A stretch of 64,000 nucleotides of DNA, taken from the NCBI RefSeq assembly GCF_041380235.1, contig NZ_JBGIYY010000014.1, positions 1 to 64,000 on the forward strand, read 5' to 3'. The first letter of the stretch is position 1; every line of letters begins with the position of its first letter. The notes beneath the pieces were generated by a model. The model saw only the letters and a program-made list of their open reading frames with translations, did not search any database and was not told the DNA's origin. The stretch is from Glaciecola sp041380235. Its GTDB lineage: Bacteria; Pseudomonadota; Gammaproteobacteria; Enterobacterales; Alteromonadaceae. The position numbers and the translations under genes are program-made. Shown piece by piece: positions 16,816 through 25,872 of this stretch.

Positions 16816-17346
16816 TTAGTAGCTTGAGCCAGTTTGCAGCGCACCAATAGCAGCAATTTGACGCTTTTGCGCGAGGTCTCGCAATACTGCCTGCTGACGC
16901 AAGCGTTTTTGCTGTTCGGTGTCTACTGTTGTTGCAGAACTGTTTATTGCCGCATTGAGCGCAGGGGCCGCTTCAAGCATTGCTGCTGGTTCGTTCAGTG
17001 GCGACGATGTAGTAAGCCGATTATTGTTTACCGATGCGCCTTGCTTTACTTGATTCGAACCCGACAGTTTTTTATCCAATAGTGCAAACGCCTCTTTGAG
17101 TTCGGAGTTAAGGGTGTTGACAGTACTCATTTCCTGCTGCAAGACGAGTTGTGCATCCGAGAGCGCCTTAACATCTTCGATGACTTTGCGTATGTCTTGT
17201 GTGGCAAGATCAGCTTGATCTTCTTTTATTGCATTGACTGACGTGACAGTTTGTTCTGGACTAAATGAAAAGCTTTCTAGATCCATCGACGAAACCATTA
17301 AGTACACTAAACCGACCGCGCTAATAATAAAAAATAGGGTTTTCAT
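16816..17346 (-). CDS. Single-pass membrane protein with periplasmic coiled coil, operon A
   Basis: The start was set at the ATG at 17346, preceded by AGGAG with good spacing; an upstream frame extension overlaps the neighbour. The 176-residue product has a membrane helix at residues 2-20, a predicted coiled coil (about 40-95, KVIEDVKALSDAQLVLQQEM) and a disordered tail that includes LRQQAVLRDLAQKRQIAAIG. It lies 11 bases after the MotA/TolQ-like gene, so co-translation is likely. No family is recognised. It could be a second inner-membrane subunit of the channel. Confidence 0.65.
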   Translation of the reverse strand: MKTLFFIISAVGLVYLMVSSMDLESFSFSPEQTVTSVNAIKEDQADLATQDIRKVIEDVKALSDAQLVLQQEMSTVNTLNSELKEAFALLDKKLSGSNQVKQGASVNNNRLTTSSPLNEPAAMLEAAPALNAAINSSATTVDTEQQKRLRQQAVLRDLAQKRQIAAIGALQTGSSY

Positions 17347-17357
17347 ACAATTTGCTC

Positions 17358-17873
17358 CTACTGCTGTGCTTGCAGTTCGGCTTGGGCCTGCTGCTTCACG
17401 CACTGAATACTAATAATGGCTCTAAATAGAGTCGCTGTTGGCAGTCCAACCACCGTGGTCATAAATGCCATTGAAAACTGGGCGGTAAGCTGACCAATAA
17501 TTGCCTGAACGGTATCTGGCGTGAGTGGCTGATTAGCTAAACTGCCTATGCCGAGACTAATTCCCAATAAGGTAAAGGTGAGCGCTAATGTTGATATCCC
17601 ATTGGCAGCCTGCAAGCCTACTTCTGACCAAAGGCCAGTATTGTGCCTAAGGTAGATCTTATGAACCGACCATAGCGCTACCGCAACCAAAGCAGAAAAA
17701 CACACGACAAACGTCACACCAAACAGACGCTCTATATGACTAAGTAAATCTGCAAGTGTCATTTGCGTAAAAAAACTTAGTAGCGCCAGCAAGATAATAA
17801 GTGAGCCGCCAGCCCAATAGGCTAACTGCGCGCCGTTGCGCATGCTTTTAGATGACAGCGCTAAGCTGTTCAT
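17358..17873 (-). CDS. MotA/TolQ/ExbB-like proton-channel family protein
   Basis: This 171-residue protein has four hydrophobic segments at about 16-38, 47-72, 92-112 and 132-155. The last two carry the family signature: ISTLALTFTLLGISLGIG, then FSMAFMTTVVGLPTATLFRA with small residues and a helix-breaking Gly-Leu-Pro. MotA, TolQ and ExbB pair with a MotB/TolR/ExbD partner and use the proton gradient to drive movement in the envelope. Here the gene overlaps the preceding 131-residue gene by one base (TAATG). The likely R-type partner is at 33415-33966 in operon B. Family membership is a strong inference; the cargo is unknown. Confidence 0.72.
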   Translation of the reverse strand: MNSLALSSKSMRNGAQLAYWAGGSLIILLALLSFFTQMTLADLLSHIERLFGVTFVVCFSALVAVALWSVHKIYLRHNTGLWSEVGLQAANGISTLALTFTLLGISLGIGSLANQPLTPDTVQAIIGQLTAQFSMAFMTTVVGLPTATLFRAIISIQCVKQQAQAELQAQQ

Positions 17874-18268
17874 TATCTGTAGCTCGGCGACGCGCGCATA
17901 ACAGACGCTGAACTAAACTGCACCTTTTCTAACCATTGCGATGATGCGGTTTTTTGCTCTTCTGCACCCGCATGCACTAAAAAGGTTAGTTCGTAATTAT
18001 CAAAGGCTTGCTTTACTGTTCGATGCTCTGAAGCTAGCAGGCGTTCATCTCTAATGACCATTCGTTCCATGTCGGTAAGCTGACGTTGACGTTTGTTTAT
18101 GCGCACTAGGCGTTCTTCAAAATCAAATTTAGGATTGAGCATATCGTTTATCAACGCCGCTCGTTCACGCTCTAAATTACTCAAGGACAGTATGTTGTCT
18201 TGGGCTATTGAGGGCGCGGTTATGGCAAACAACAATGTGCCAATGGATATCATCATAAGAGATTTCAT
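17873..18268 (-). CDS. Small exported helical protein of operon A (unknown)
   Basis: This 131-residue protein has a clear signal peptide (cleavage after PSIA near residue 22) and GGAG eight bases before its ATG. The mature protein is highly charged and helical: LSNLERERAALINDM, RLVRINKRQRQLTDMERMVIRDERLL. This suggests a periplasmic coiled coil. It lies 27 bases after the 292-residue coiled-coil gene and is joined to the channel gene by a one-base overlap. No family is recognised. Confidence 0.65.
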   Translation of the reverse strand: MKSLMMISIGTLLFAITAPSIAQDNILSLSNLERERAALINDMLNPKFDFEERLVRINKRQRQLTDMERMVIRDERLLASEHRTVKQAFDNYELTFLVHAGAEEQKTASSQWLEKVQFSSASVMRASPSYR

Positions 18269-18295
18269 ATTATTTACTCCTAGCTTTTTAAACGC

Positions 18296-19168
18296 TTATA
18301 AAAATAGATCGACTGAAGAGGCCGGCGTAGTCATCGGCTGAGCCAATGCACTTTGTTGGTCTTGCTGGTCGCTTATCGCATACTCAAGCGCCTGGGCATC
18401 TAAAGCCACTAGCTTTGACATATAGCTAAGCATCAAGCCCTCCTGATCGAGCAGAGACTGCTCTGAAGATGCTTGGATGAGCAGTTGCCTAATATACTCT
18501 TCACTTGATACTTCCATCCCATCCACTGTTGCCGCCATGCTGGCTTGGTGGGTACTAATGGCGGTTTTAAGCTTTTCAATTTTAGCGAGGTTTTTAGCAA
18601 ACTCATCAGCATAAGGGCTTTGTTCAGTATAGCCCTGTGTCGACATGGTTTCGTCGACCTGCGCCATGACTTTTTCCATACGTAATCGAGCGGCCTCTTG
18701 CTGCTGTTTTAATACAAATTTACCCTCGTTTTGCTGACGATTAGATGCTTGATACATTTTTTTTAAGACGTTTTGGTACACATCGATTTTTTGATTGAGC
18801 GAATCTTGACGCAGCAAATGTCCTGTTTGCATATCATCTAAAAAGTCAGACTTGAGCTGCACTAAGCTGACTTTTTCATCAATCATTTCATCGCTTTCGA
18901 CATTGCTTACCATTTCTTGAACAGCCTTTATTTGTGAACTTTGCTGAGCAATTGACTGCTCTAATGAGAGCAATTGGGTAGCCATGGGCGACATATTAAA
19001 ATCTTGCTGAATACGCTTTTCGATAAGGTTGGCGGGCAACTCAATCAAAGATTCTGCAGATACTGGCTGCCATTGAATATCACTGGCCAGTGCAGAGGAA
19101 GATCCCATGCAGGCAGAAAAAACCGCTAAAGCAAGTAAATGTGGCGTGAGCGTTTTAGTAAATTTCAT
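18296..19168 (-). CDS. Exported coiled-coil protein of operon A (unknown)
   Basis: AAGGA lies six bases before the ATG at 19168, which therefore beats the ATG at 19174. The roughly 290-residue product has a signal peptide (cleavage after SSALA near residue 28). Long amphipathic helices run from about 60 to 220 (SLEQSIAQQSSQIKAVQEMV, QQQEAARLRMEKVMAQVDET). It resembles in shape, though not clearly in sequence, the DUF3450 coiled-coil proteins encoded beside MotA/TolQ genes in TonB2-type systems. It is probably periplasmic, linking channel and outer membrane. This is inference from topology and context. Confidence 0.65.
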   Translation of the reverse strand: MKFTKTLTPHLLALAVFSACMGSSSALASDIQWQPVSAESLIELPANLIEKRIQQDFNMSPMATQLLSLEQSIAQQSSQIKAVQEMVSNVESDEMIDEKVSLVQLKSDFLDDMQTGHLLRQDSLNQKIDVYQNVLKKMYQASNRQQNEGKFVLKQQQEAARLRMEKVMAQVDETMSTQGYTEQSPYADEFAKNLAKIEKLKTAISTHQASMAATVDGMEVSSEEYIRQLLIQASSEQSLLDQEGLMLSYMSKLVALDAQALEYAISDQQDQQSALAQPMTTPASSVDLFL

Positions 19169-19213
19169 TATCATTCCTTATCCGACTATTTTTACGCGAC
19201 TATTTTTACGCAA

Positions 19214-19747
19214 CTAATTAAGAGACCACTCGCGCGTGCGATTTAATTCGCTGCGCAAAGTCGGGTTGATGTTAAGCATGGCCAGTTGTCTAGAGCTTAA
19301 GTTAGGCTCCAGTAAAGCCGTCGCTGTATCTAAAAATGAAGTGTAGTCAGCAAATACCAGATCTTGCTGGGCAAAACGACGAGTGAAATGAGTGAACGAG
19401 CTTTTTGCCTGAGCAATATCGCCGCTTTTCAAATAGTTGACTACCGCCAGTGCATTAAGACGCATTGCGGTTTCATTGTCGGGATGAGCAGGATAAAAAG
19501 TAATGTCGCCTAAACAAGCACTGGCTTGATTAGCAAGCGCCATAAACTGCGCAGCACTGATAGATGTGCGAACCGCATGTTCGCGCTCAAACACCTGCGT
19601 AACGCACTTACTGCTGAGCCTTTGTCCCTCTGCTATCGCCTCTTCGACTTGTGCAGGCGCTTGTGCGGTAGTCATACTGCAACCGGCAGTCATGACCAAA
19701 GCACTCAGCAATAACACTAAATTTTTGACGTTTTTCACAATGAACAT
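19214..19747 (-). CDS. Probable lipoprotein, first gene of operon A (unknown)
   Basis: GGGGA lies about six bases before the ATG at 19747, preferred over a slightly longer frame to 19762. The N-terminus NLVLLLSALVMTAGC ends in a lipobox-like TAGC, with threonine at -3 rather than the usual leucine. Serine follows the cysteine, consistent with outer-membrane sorting. The rest of about 155 residues is mostly helical and could be a TPR-like helical repeat (LNALAVVNYLKSGDIAQAKSSF). It leads the operon, about 400 bases from the divergent RND operon. Confidence 0.65.
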   Translation of the reverse strand: MFIVKNVKNLVLLLSALVMTAGCSMTTAQAPAQVEEAIAEGQRLSSKCVTQVFEREHAVRTSISAAQFMALANQASACLGDITFYPAHPDNETAMRLNALAVVNYLKSGDIAQAKSSFTHFTRRFAQQDLVFADYTSFLDTATALLEPNLSSRQLAMLNINPTLRSELNRTREWSLN

Positions 19748-19762
19748 AGCTTTCCCCATCAT

Positions 19763-20148
19763 ATCGTCGCCTGTTACTCAGTATCTTTTCAGTCAGGCGT
19801 TTGTTTACGTGATATTGGAGGCTATGAAACCATTAGCAGATTTTTTTATGCTGTGTGTAAACTTTTTATATGTTTTTGAATATTTGCATTTTACGGATTG
19901 GCTATAGTTTTAATTTTTGTGCTTAACATTAAAAAAACATTAAGAAACCCAATGCCTATTGCATAGGGATTGGGCTTGCTCTAACCTGCGAAATGTCGGG
20001 GTTACTGCTTTCCTTGCCTGCGGGCAGATGTTTGCCAATTGTGACCTAGCTTTGCAAACAGCTATATTTGCCAATTTCAATCACAATTATATCGCTAGCG
20101 ACACACGTTCAACTTAATGCGCATAATTATTAACGTAGAGAATCAAAC
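19763..20148. promoter_or_regulatory. Divergent promoter region between operon A and the RND pump
   Basis: These 386 bases contain no gene and must hold both start regions. The segment near 19900-19945 is AT-rich. No regulator gene adjoins the pump and no operator was identified. Confidence 0.5.
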
Positions 20149-21336
20149 ATGACCCAAGCAAAACGCAAAAAACCGATAGCAGGCCTGCTTCAGGTGACAG
20201 GTGTCATTTTATTAATGGTTATTGCGTTTGTCTATTCTAGAGAGCCAAGCCCCGAAACAAATTCAGCTAGAAGCGCTTCACCTCAACCTATGAGCCAAGC
20301 GGTCTTAGTAGATGTCATGAAACCAATAGCTAGCTCAGGAGAGATTGCTATCAAATCTACGGGCTCTGTGACCGTGCGAAGCTACGTTGATTTAGCCTCG
20401 CAAGTATCTGGTCGCGTGGTTGCAACCTCTAATGCTTTGCGAAATGGTGGGCGGTTTACGGCAGGTGAAACCTTAGTAAGGCTTGATAAAACAGACTTTG
20501 CGCTTGCACTCAACCAAGTGCAGGCCGATGTAACCTCAGCGCAAGCAGCATTGGAGTTAAGTCAAGCCGAGGCATCTGTTGATATTAACAGCTACAAACG
20601 CCTGCACCCAGGAAAAGAGGTACCGGCCCTTATTGCTAAGGTACCGCAAATAGCACAAGCTAAAGCCCAATTGCAGGCTGCCACAGCAAGACGGGACATC
20701 GCTCAGGTAAACTTGGAGCGTAGCGCGTTTTCTTTGCCATTTGCCGGAGCGGTGGTAGAAAGTAGCGCTGACGAAGGTCAAATATTAACCGCCGGGCAGT
20801 CTTTTGGGCGCGCGTACGCCTTAGACGCGGTTGAAATTGTTATTTCACTAGCGCCCCAAGAACTCGCGCAGTTGATGCCCGTACAAGGCCGCGCAGTAAC
20901 TATTAACGCCGACGGCGCAACATTTGAAGGGCGTATTGATAGAGTTGCCGCTGAACGAAATTCTCGCACACAATTTTCACAAGTATTTATTAATTTTGAC
21001 ACCCGCCAGCCAATCAAGCCAGGCACCTTTGTTACCGTTTTGTTAAACAGCTCAACAATAAACAATATCTTTATGTTGCCCGATAGTGCAATCCAAGTAG
21101 GACAAACCCTGTGGATAGCGAAGGATAGTGCATTGCACAGTGTTTCTGCCAAGGTTATAGGAAGAAATGGTGACCAATATATTGTCGAAGCCTTTGATTA
21201 CGCCGACGGTATTGTGATCGGCTCAGTGCCGGGTGCGCGCGAAGGCATGGCTATCAGACTCCCACAAACTAACGCTGAGGTTTCGCCATCGTCACGCACC
21301 AATGTCCTTATCCTAGCAAGTGAGACGGCACAATGA
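20149..21336 (+). CDS. RND efflux periplasmic adaptor (membrane fusion protein)
   Basis: This 395-residue HlyD/AcrA-type adaptor joins an inner-membrane RND pump to an outer-membrane channel. An N-terminal membrane anchor lies at residues 13-30. The lipoyl-like half YVDLASQVSGRVVATS is at about 80-95. A helical hairpin runs from about 120 to 190 (TSAQAALELSQAEASV...QAKAQLQAATARRDIAQVNLER), followed by the returning half AFSLPFAGAVVESSADEGQ. Beta-barrel and membrane-proximal segments complete it. It overlaps the pump gene by four bases. No outer-membrane channel gene is adjacent, so the pump probably borrows a TolC elsewhere. Confidence 0.88.
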   Translation: MTQAKRKKPIAGLLQVTGVILLMVIAFVYSREPSPETNSARSASPQPMSQAVLVDVMKPIASSGEIAIKSTGSVTVRSYVDLASQVSGRVVATSNALRNGGRFTAGETLVRLDKTDFALALNQVQADVTSAQAALELSQAEASVDINSYKRLHPGKEVPALIAKVPQIAQAKAQLQAATARRDIAQVNLERSAFSLPFAGAVVESSADEGQILTAGQSFGRAYALDAVEIVISLAPQELAQLMPVQGRAVTINADGATFEGRIDRVAAERNSRTQFSQVFINFDTRQPIKPGTFVTVLLNSSTINNIFMLPDSAIQVGQTLWIAKDSALHSVSAKVIGRNGDQYIVEAFDYADGIVIGSVPGAREGMAIRLPQTNAEVSPSSRTNVLILASETAQ

Positions 21337-24300
21337 TTGGCCTAAGTGGTGAGCAAAACCCCAGTGTAAATAAACACCAAGGACTCATTGCCTACTTTGC
21401 ACAAAACCCAGTAGCAGCTAACCTGCTGATGGTCATATTATTAGTCGGCGGCTTGCTGTCTGTATTAGGCTTGACCGCACAAGTGTTCCCTACTATCGAC
21501 AATGGCACCGTGAGCATCACCGTTGCCTATCCCGGCGCTACCCCAACAGAGGTCGAAGAAGGTATTACTCGCAGAGTAGAAGAAGCGGTATTTGGCATAG
21601 ACGGCGTAGACAGAGTCATATCTCGTGCATCTGAAAACCTCGGCTCAGTCACGCTTGAATTAAAAGATTTTGTCGACCCAGACAAAGTACGCGACGACGC
21701 AGAAGCGGCTGTGCAGCAACTTATCGACTTCCCTCCGCAAGACGCTGAAGAGCCTAAAATAGTCCGCGCCGACACGCTGTCTGACGTGCTAACAATTGTC
21801 GTTAGTTCACAGTTGGGCGAACGTCAGTTAAGACGTGGTGCAGAATTAGTTGAGCAAGAATTATTGGCGTTACCGGGCGTATCGCTGGTCTCGTTAATTG
21901 GTGCAAAAGACTACGAAATAGCAATTGAAATAAGCGAAGACACGCTTCGCCAATACGACCTCACCATGACCGAGGTTGCCGATACTATTCGCAGATCATC
22001 AATTAACTTGTCGTCGGGACAACTGCAAACTCAGGGCGGTGACATTCTCCTTCGCACCAACACGAAGCGCAGCTCTGGCGATGCTTTTGAAGATATTGTA
22101 CTGCGCGCCGAACCCGACGGTAGCGTGCTGCGCTTAGCTGATGTGGCGACAGTGCGCGACGGGTTTGTTGATGTGGATCTTATTAGCCAGTTTAACGGTC
22201 AAGACAGCGTTTTGGTAAACGTTCAAAAATCGGAAGCCGAAGACGTGTTGGCTATTGCCGCTGAAATTAAAACCTTTTTAGAGAGCTATACTCCGCCATT
22301 TGGCATAGATGTGTCGGTTTGGAATGACCAAACTGAGACCTTGGAAGAGCGCGTGGGTCTATTGCTGCGCAATGGCTTACTGGGGTTTGCCTTAGTATTT
22401 TTATTCTTAGTTGTGATGCTCGATCTGCGTTTGGCCTTATGGGTGGCAATGGGTGTGCCCATATCCTTTTTTGGCGCATTTTTGTTCTTTGATGCCTTTG
22501 ACGTAAACATTAATATGATATCGCTATTTGCCCTTATTATCGTGCTGGGAATAGTAGTGGACGATGCAGTGGTGGTAGGTGAGAGCATTATTAGCGAACA
22601 AGAGAACGGTAAAACCGGACTAACTGCCGCCATGGATGGGGTGAAAAACGTATTTGGTCCGGTGATGGTGGGGGTGTTAACCACAATGGCCGCTTTTGCA
22701 CCGCTTTTATTTGCCACCGGCACGTTTGGCCAAATTTTAGGCGTTGTGCCAATAGTTGTTATTTTAGTCCTCACCATGTCACTTGTTGAAGTATTTTTAA
22801 TACTGCCGTCGCACCTTGCTAGCGGCGAGAAATGGAGTAGATGGCCGCTTGATAAAATGCAAGATGCAGTCGCAGTAAAAATTGATGCCTTTCGCACAAA
22901 TATTTTAGCGCCAGCGGTAGCCCGCGCGGTGCGCTTTCGCTACATCACAGTTGTAGGCGGTATAGGCTTACTCTTTTTAGCTGGCGCTTTAGTGGCCACC
23001 GGCGCCGTAAGATTCGTATTCTTTCCTGCACTAGAGGCCAACTCTATTCGCGCGACCGTTGAATTCCCTATCGGTACGCCGTTTGAGTCTACGCAAGCAG
23101 CGGCAAATAGAATGATTGATGCCGCAAATGTTGTAAACGCTCGCCTTGACGGCATAGCCTTTGAATCAATCAATGTCACCATTGGCGGACAAACACGCTC
23201 AGGCGGTGGACCTGGCGGCGGCAGCAGCATGAGTATCGCGAGCCATGTTGCTTCAATACAAATTACTTTAGGTCCAGAGCCCCCAAGGACCCAATCAGCA
23301 AAAGAACTAGAAAGACTATGGCGAGATGAGGTAGGGGAAATTCCAGGGGTAGAACGCTTATCTTATATGTCTGACTTTTTTGGTGGCCAAGCGGACCTTG
23401 AGTTTGAACTAGCACATCAAAACAGCGAGATACTTGAGCAGGCCGTTAACGCCTTGCGAACTAGCTATGGATTAATCGACGGTGTGTTTGAAATACAAGA
23501 CTCTAACAGCATTGGAAAACGACAGCTCGACATAGAATTGACCCCCACTGGCGAAGCCGCAGGGTTAACTCCTGCCGATATTGCGCGGCAGCTGCGCCGC
23601 AACTTTTTTGGTGAAGAAGTGCAGCGCATTCAGCGGGGCCGCGAAGAACTAAAGGTTATGGTGCGTTACCCAAAAAGCGAACGCAGCTCTACCACCAACT
23701 TGTTTGACGCGCGTATACGCCTTGATGATGGCAGCGAAGCGCCACTTTCAAGTGTTGCTCGCGTTACCGAGTCGCGCAGCTTGTCGGCGATAAATCGTAT
23801 CGATGGTCTGCAGATAGTCTCGGTTTCGGCTCAGGTAGATGAAGCTATTACCACGCCAACCTTGGCAAACACCGCTATTTTAGAAAATACCGTGCCCGAG
23901 CTAAGAGCGCAGTTCCCAGGTTTACAAATACGCCAAGCAGGTGCTGGGCGCGAACAGTCAAATGACTTGTCGTCATTGGGCAGGCTAACACTGGTCGCCA
24001 TACTGATTATTTTTGCCATGATAGCGTCACAGTTAAAGAGCTATTCTCAACCTTTAATTATATTGGCAGGTGTCCCGTTTGGAGCAGCTGGCGCGATGGT
24101 TGGCCACTTTATGCTAGGGTACAATTTGTCATTTATTTCTATTTTTGGCATTGTGGCTTTAAGTGGCGTGGTGGTAAATGATTCACTCGTGCTGCTAGAC
24201 AGATATAACAAGCTTGTGACCGAAGGTTTAGAGCATAGCAAGGCAATTGTCGAAGCAGCAAGGCTGCGCTTTAGAGCCATCTTTTTAACAACGGCTACCA

Positions 24301-24500
24301 CCGCATTGGGCTTAACGCCAATGCTGTTTGAAAAGAGCACACAGGCGCAGTTTTTAATTCCAATGGCCGTGAGCTTGGCAACAGGCATTGTATTTGCCAG
24401 CGTGATTATTTTGTTCTTAATACCGGCACTTGTGATTATAAGAGAAGATTTACGCAGCATGCCAAGTGCTATCAGAGTTAAATTAGGTATCGCAAGCTAA
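21333..24500 (+). CDS. RND efflux transporter, inner-membrane pump
   Basis: This 1055-residue protein has the usual RND length and layout. The first membrane helix is at about 28-50 and a porter domain opens NGTVSITVAYPGATPTEVEE. A helix bundle follows (about 345-540) with the proton-relay aspartates in GIVVDDAVVVGESI. A second porter domain and bundle (about 890-1040) contain GVVVNDSLVLLDRYN. A glycine-rich loop (GGGPGGGSS) near residue 630 is unusual. HAE-type proton-driven drug or small-molecule export is expected; the substrate is not readable. The pair lies on the opposite strand between operons A and B. Confidence 0.9.
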   Translation: MIGLSGEQNPSVNKHQGLIAYFAQNPVAANLLMVILLVGGLLSVLGLTAQVFPTIDNGTVSITVAYPGATPTEVEEGITRRVEEAVFGIDGVDRVISRASENLGSVTLELKDFVDPDKVRDDAEAAVQQLIDFPPQDAEEPKIVRADTLSDVLTIVVSSQLGERQLRRGAELVEQELLALPGVSLVSLIGAKDYEIAIEISEDTLRQYDLTMTEVADTIRRSSINLSSGQLQTQGGDILLRTNTKRSSGDAFEDIVLRAEPDGSVLRLADVATVRDGFVDVDLISQFNGQDSVLVNVQKSEAEDVLAIAAEIKTFLESYTPPFGIDVSVWNDQTETLEERVGLLLRNGLLGFALVFLFLVVMLDLRLALWVAMGVPISFFGAFLFFDAFDVNINMISLFALIIVLGIVVDDAVVVGESIISEQENGKTGLTAAMDGVKNVFGPVMVGVLTTMAAFAPLLFATGTFGQILGVVPIVVILVLTMSLVEVFLILPSHLASGEKWSRWPLDKMQDAVAVKIDAFRTNILAPAVARAVRFRYITVVGGIGLLFLAGALVATGAVRFVFFPALEANSIRATVEFPIGTPFESTQAAANRMIDAANVVNARLDGIAFESINVTIGGQTRSGGGPGGGSSMSIASHVASIQITLGPEPPRTQSAKELERLWRDEVGEIPGVERLSYMSDFFGGQADLEFELAHQNSEILEQAVNALRTSYGLIDGVFEIQDSNSIGKRQLDIELTPTGEAAGLTPADIARQLRRNFFGEEVQRIQRGREELKVMVRYPKSERSSTTNLFDARIRLDDGSEAPLSSVARVTESRSLSAINRIDGLQIVSVSAQVDEAITTPTLANTAILENTVPELRAQFPGLQIRQAGAGREQSNDLSSLGRLTLVAILIIFAMIASQLKSYSQPLIILAGVPFGAAGAMVGHFMLGYNLSFISIFGIVALSGVVVNDSLVLLDRYNKLVTEGLEHSKAIVEAARLRFRAIFLTTATTALGLTPMLFEKSTQAQFLIPMAVSLATGIVFASVIILFLIPALVIIREDLRSMPSAIRVKLGIAS

Positions 24501-24564
24501 CGCTGTTAGAGAAACTCAAAGACTAAATACGCACTTAACGGCAAATAAATTGCACCGTTAAATT

Positions 24565-25869
24565 TTACTTTTCGAGCTTTTGTGAGATAAACCTAACTGA
24601 TAGGCTCTGTTTACTCGCCCACTCCTGCAGTGAGCCAAGGTTTAAAGGCTGTGGGTTGTCAGGATCTTGCTTACTATATAGCTGCAGCAAAAATGCATCG
24701 AGGCTGTCTTCATCGCTGGCGTCAGGAGTATTTTCAAAGACCATTAAAATATACTCACGGCTTTCTTCTTGCCAGCTCGGAATGGGAATAGGCCAAGTTC
24801 GATAATCCTCTTGGCTATCGTCTTTTAACGGCAATGTCATGCGCGCATACGAATCTGACACTAACCACAGGGTTTGTGGCGGCACTTCAAAATATTCAAA
24901 ACTGACCTGCATCGAACAGACTTCAGTTAGCGCAAGAGGCTCAAGCTTGCTTACTGAAGCATCGGGCAAGAGGCGCTGCTGTGTTTCTCTAGCATTGCAG
25001 CTATCAAAGGTTTTTACTTCATAGTCGTAGACGATAGCCGGGCTTTGTAACCAACTATTTACGAGGCTGAACGCAAACCACATCACTATAAATAACGCAA
25101 TTAAGCCAATTGCGCCACCCATGACGTTTCGATTTTTTACCCAATGATAAAAGGGTGCAGCTCTCAGGGCTGGTTTTGGCAAGCGAGAGATATTGGGAAT
25201 ACGCTGTCCAAATTGCTGTAAGGCGCCCTTTAACATAAGCGCCCCTTGCATCATTGCCGTATTATTATTTTGCACGACCGCATCTATGATCACGTTTTGC
25301 CCAATTAAACCTTGCTGCACTAGGCGCTCTTCTACTTCACTGATAGATGACACTGGGCTAAGCGCAAAAGGAATATCAGGCAAGGGCTGTTTATAGTTTT
25401 CTTCAGGCACTATAAAACTAAGCTGGCAATGCTTAGCTTGCCATCTTAAGATGTGTTTTTGGGCACTCATACACTTTTGTGCCAAATGACTTATCAGCCG
25501 CACATTGGCGCTTCCGGTTTCTACTTCTCCAGTAGCAATGATCACGGTATCACCGGCTTCTACCTGACCGCTACCGAGCTTACTATTGGCATATAATAAA
25601 TGCGCAATGGCGCAAGCTAACTGCCAGCTTTCACCTTGATCAATATCTCTATCAATTACCATATGATAACTGTCGTGTTCAAAATATCCGGGCAACGGGC
25701 TGGTATCCCGATTCACAAATTGCCGATATTGCGGCGTCATGCCAGCCACTCTCGAGCCACCGGCAATCGTCACAAACGATGCTAATGAGCCTCCATTACG
25801 ATGCTGAATCCCTCTTATTGCAACTAAGCCTGCGGTGGTGGCAACAAAAACATGGACAGCATCTGACAT
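24565..25869 (-). CDS. Membrane-anchored Lon-protease-domain-like protein, last gene of operon B
   Basis: In this 434-residue protein, residues 1-185 resemble the S16 (Lon) proteolytic domain. YHMVIDRDIDQGESWQLA near 70-90 corresponds to the Lon segment with the GPSAG serine. VIIATGEVETGSANVRLI near 108-125 corresponds to the TGE..L.G.V.PI region. FIVPEENYK and SISEVEERL match the end of that domain. The serine (GES) is present. The lysine expected in the Lon GGLKEK motif aligns with alanine, with a lysine two residues later, so activity is uncertain. One membrane helix lies near 252-275, followed by a periplasmic strand-rich domain. It lies three bases after the 192-residue gene and is convergent with the RND operon. 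A membrane-anchored Lon-like domain without ATPase is unusual. Confidence 0.6.
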   Translation of the reverse strand: MSDAVHVFVATTAGLVAIRGIQHRNGGSLASFVTIAGGSRVAGMTPQYRQFVNRDTSPLPGYFEHDSYHMVIDRDIDQGESWQLACAIAHLLYANSKLGSGQVEAGDTVIIATGEVETGSANVRLISHLAQKCMSAQKHILRWQAKHCQLSFIVPEENYKQPLPDIPFALSPVSSISEVEERLVQQGLIGQNVIIDAVVQNNNTAMMQGALMLKGALQQFGQRIPNISRLPKPALRAAPFYHWVKNRNVMGGAIGLIALFIVMWFAFSLVNSWLQSPAIVYDYEVKTFDSCNARETQQRLLPDASVSKLEPLALTEVCSMQVSFEYFEVPPQTLWLVSDSYARMTLPLKDDSQEDYRTWPIPIPSWQEESREYILMVFENTPDASDEDSLDAFLLQLYSKQDPDNPQPLNLGSLQEWASKQSLSVRFISQKLEK

Positions 25870-25872
25870 GGC

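Noticed and set aside
22286..22897. 203-residue minus-strand frame inside the RND pump gene
   Set aside because: Shadow of the pump gene; Ser/Thr-rich composition typical of antisense frames.
20149..24500. RND pair as part of the kinase/FHA system
   Set aside because: Opposite strand, ordinary efflux sequence and no shared features; only position links them.
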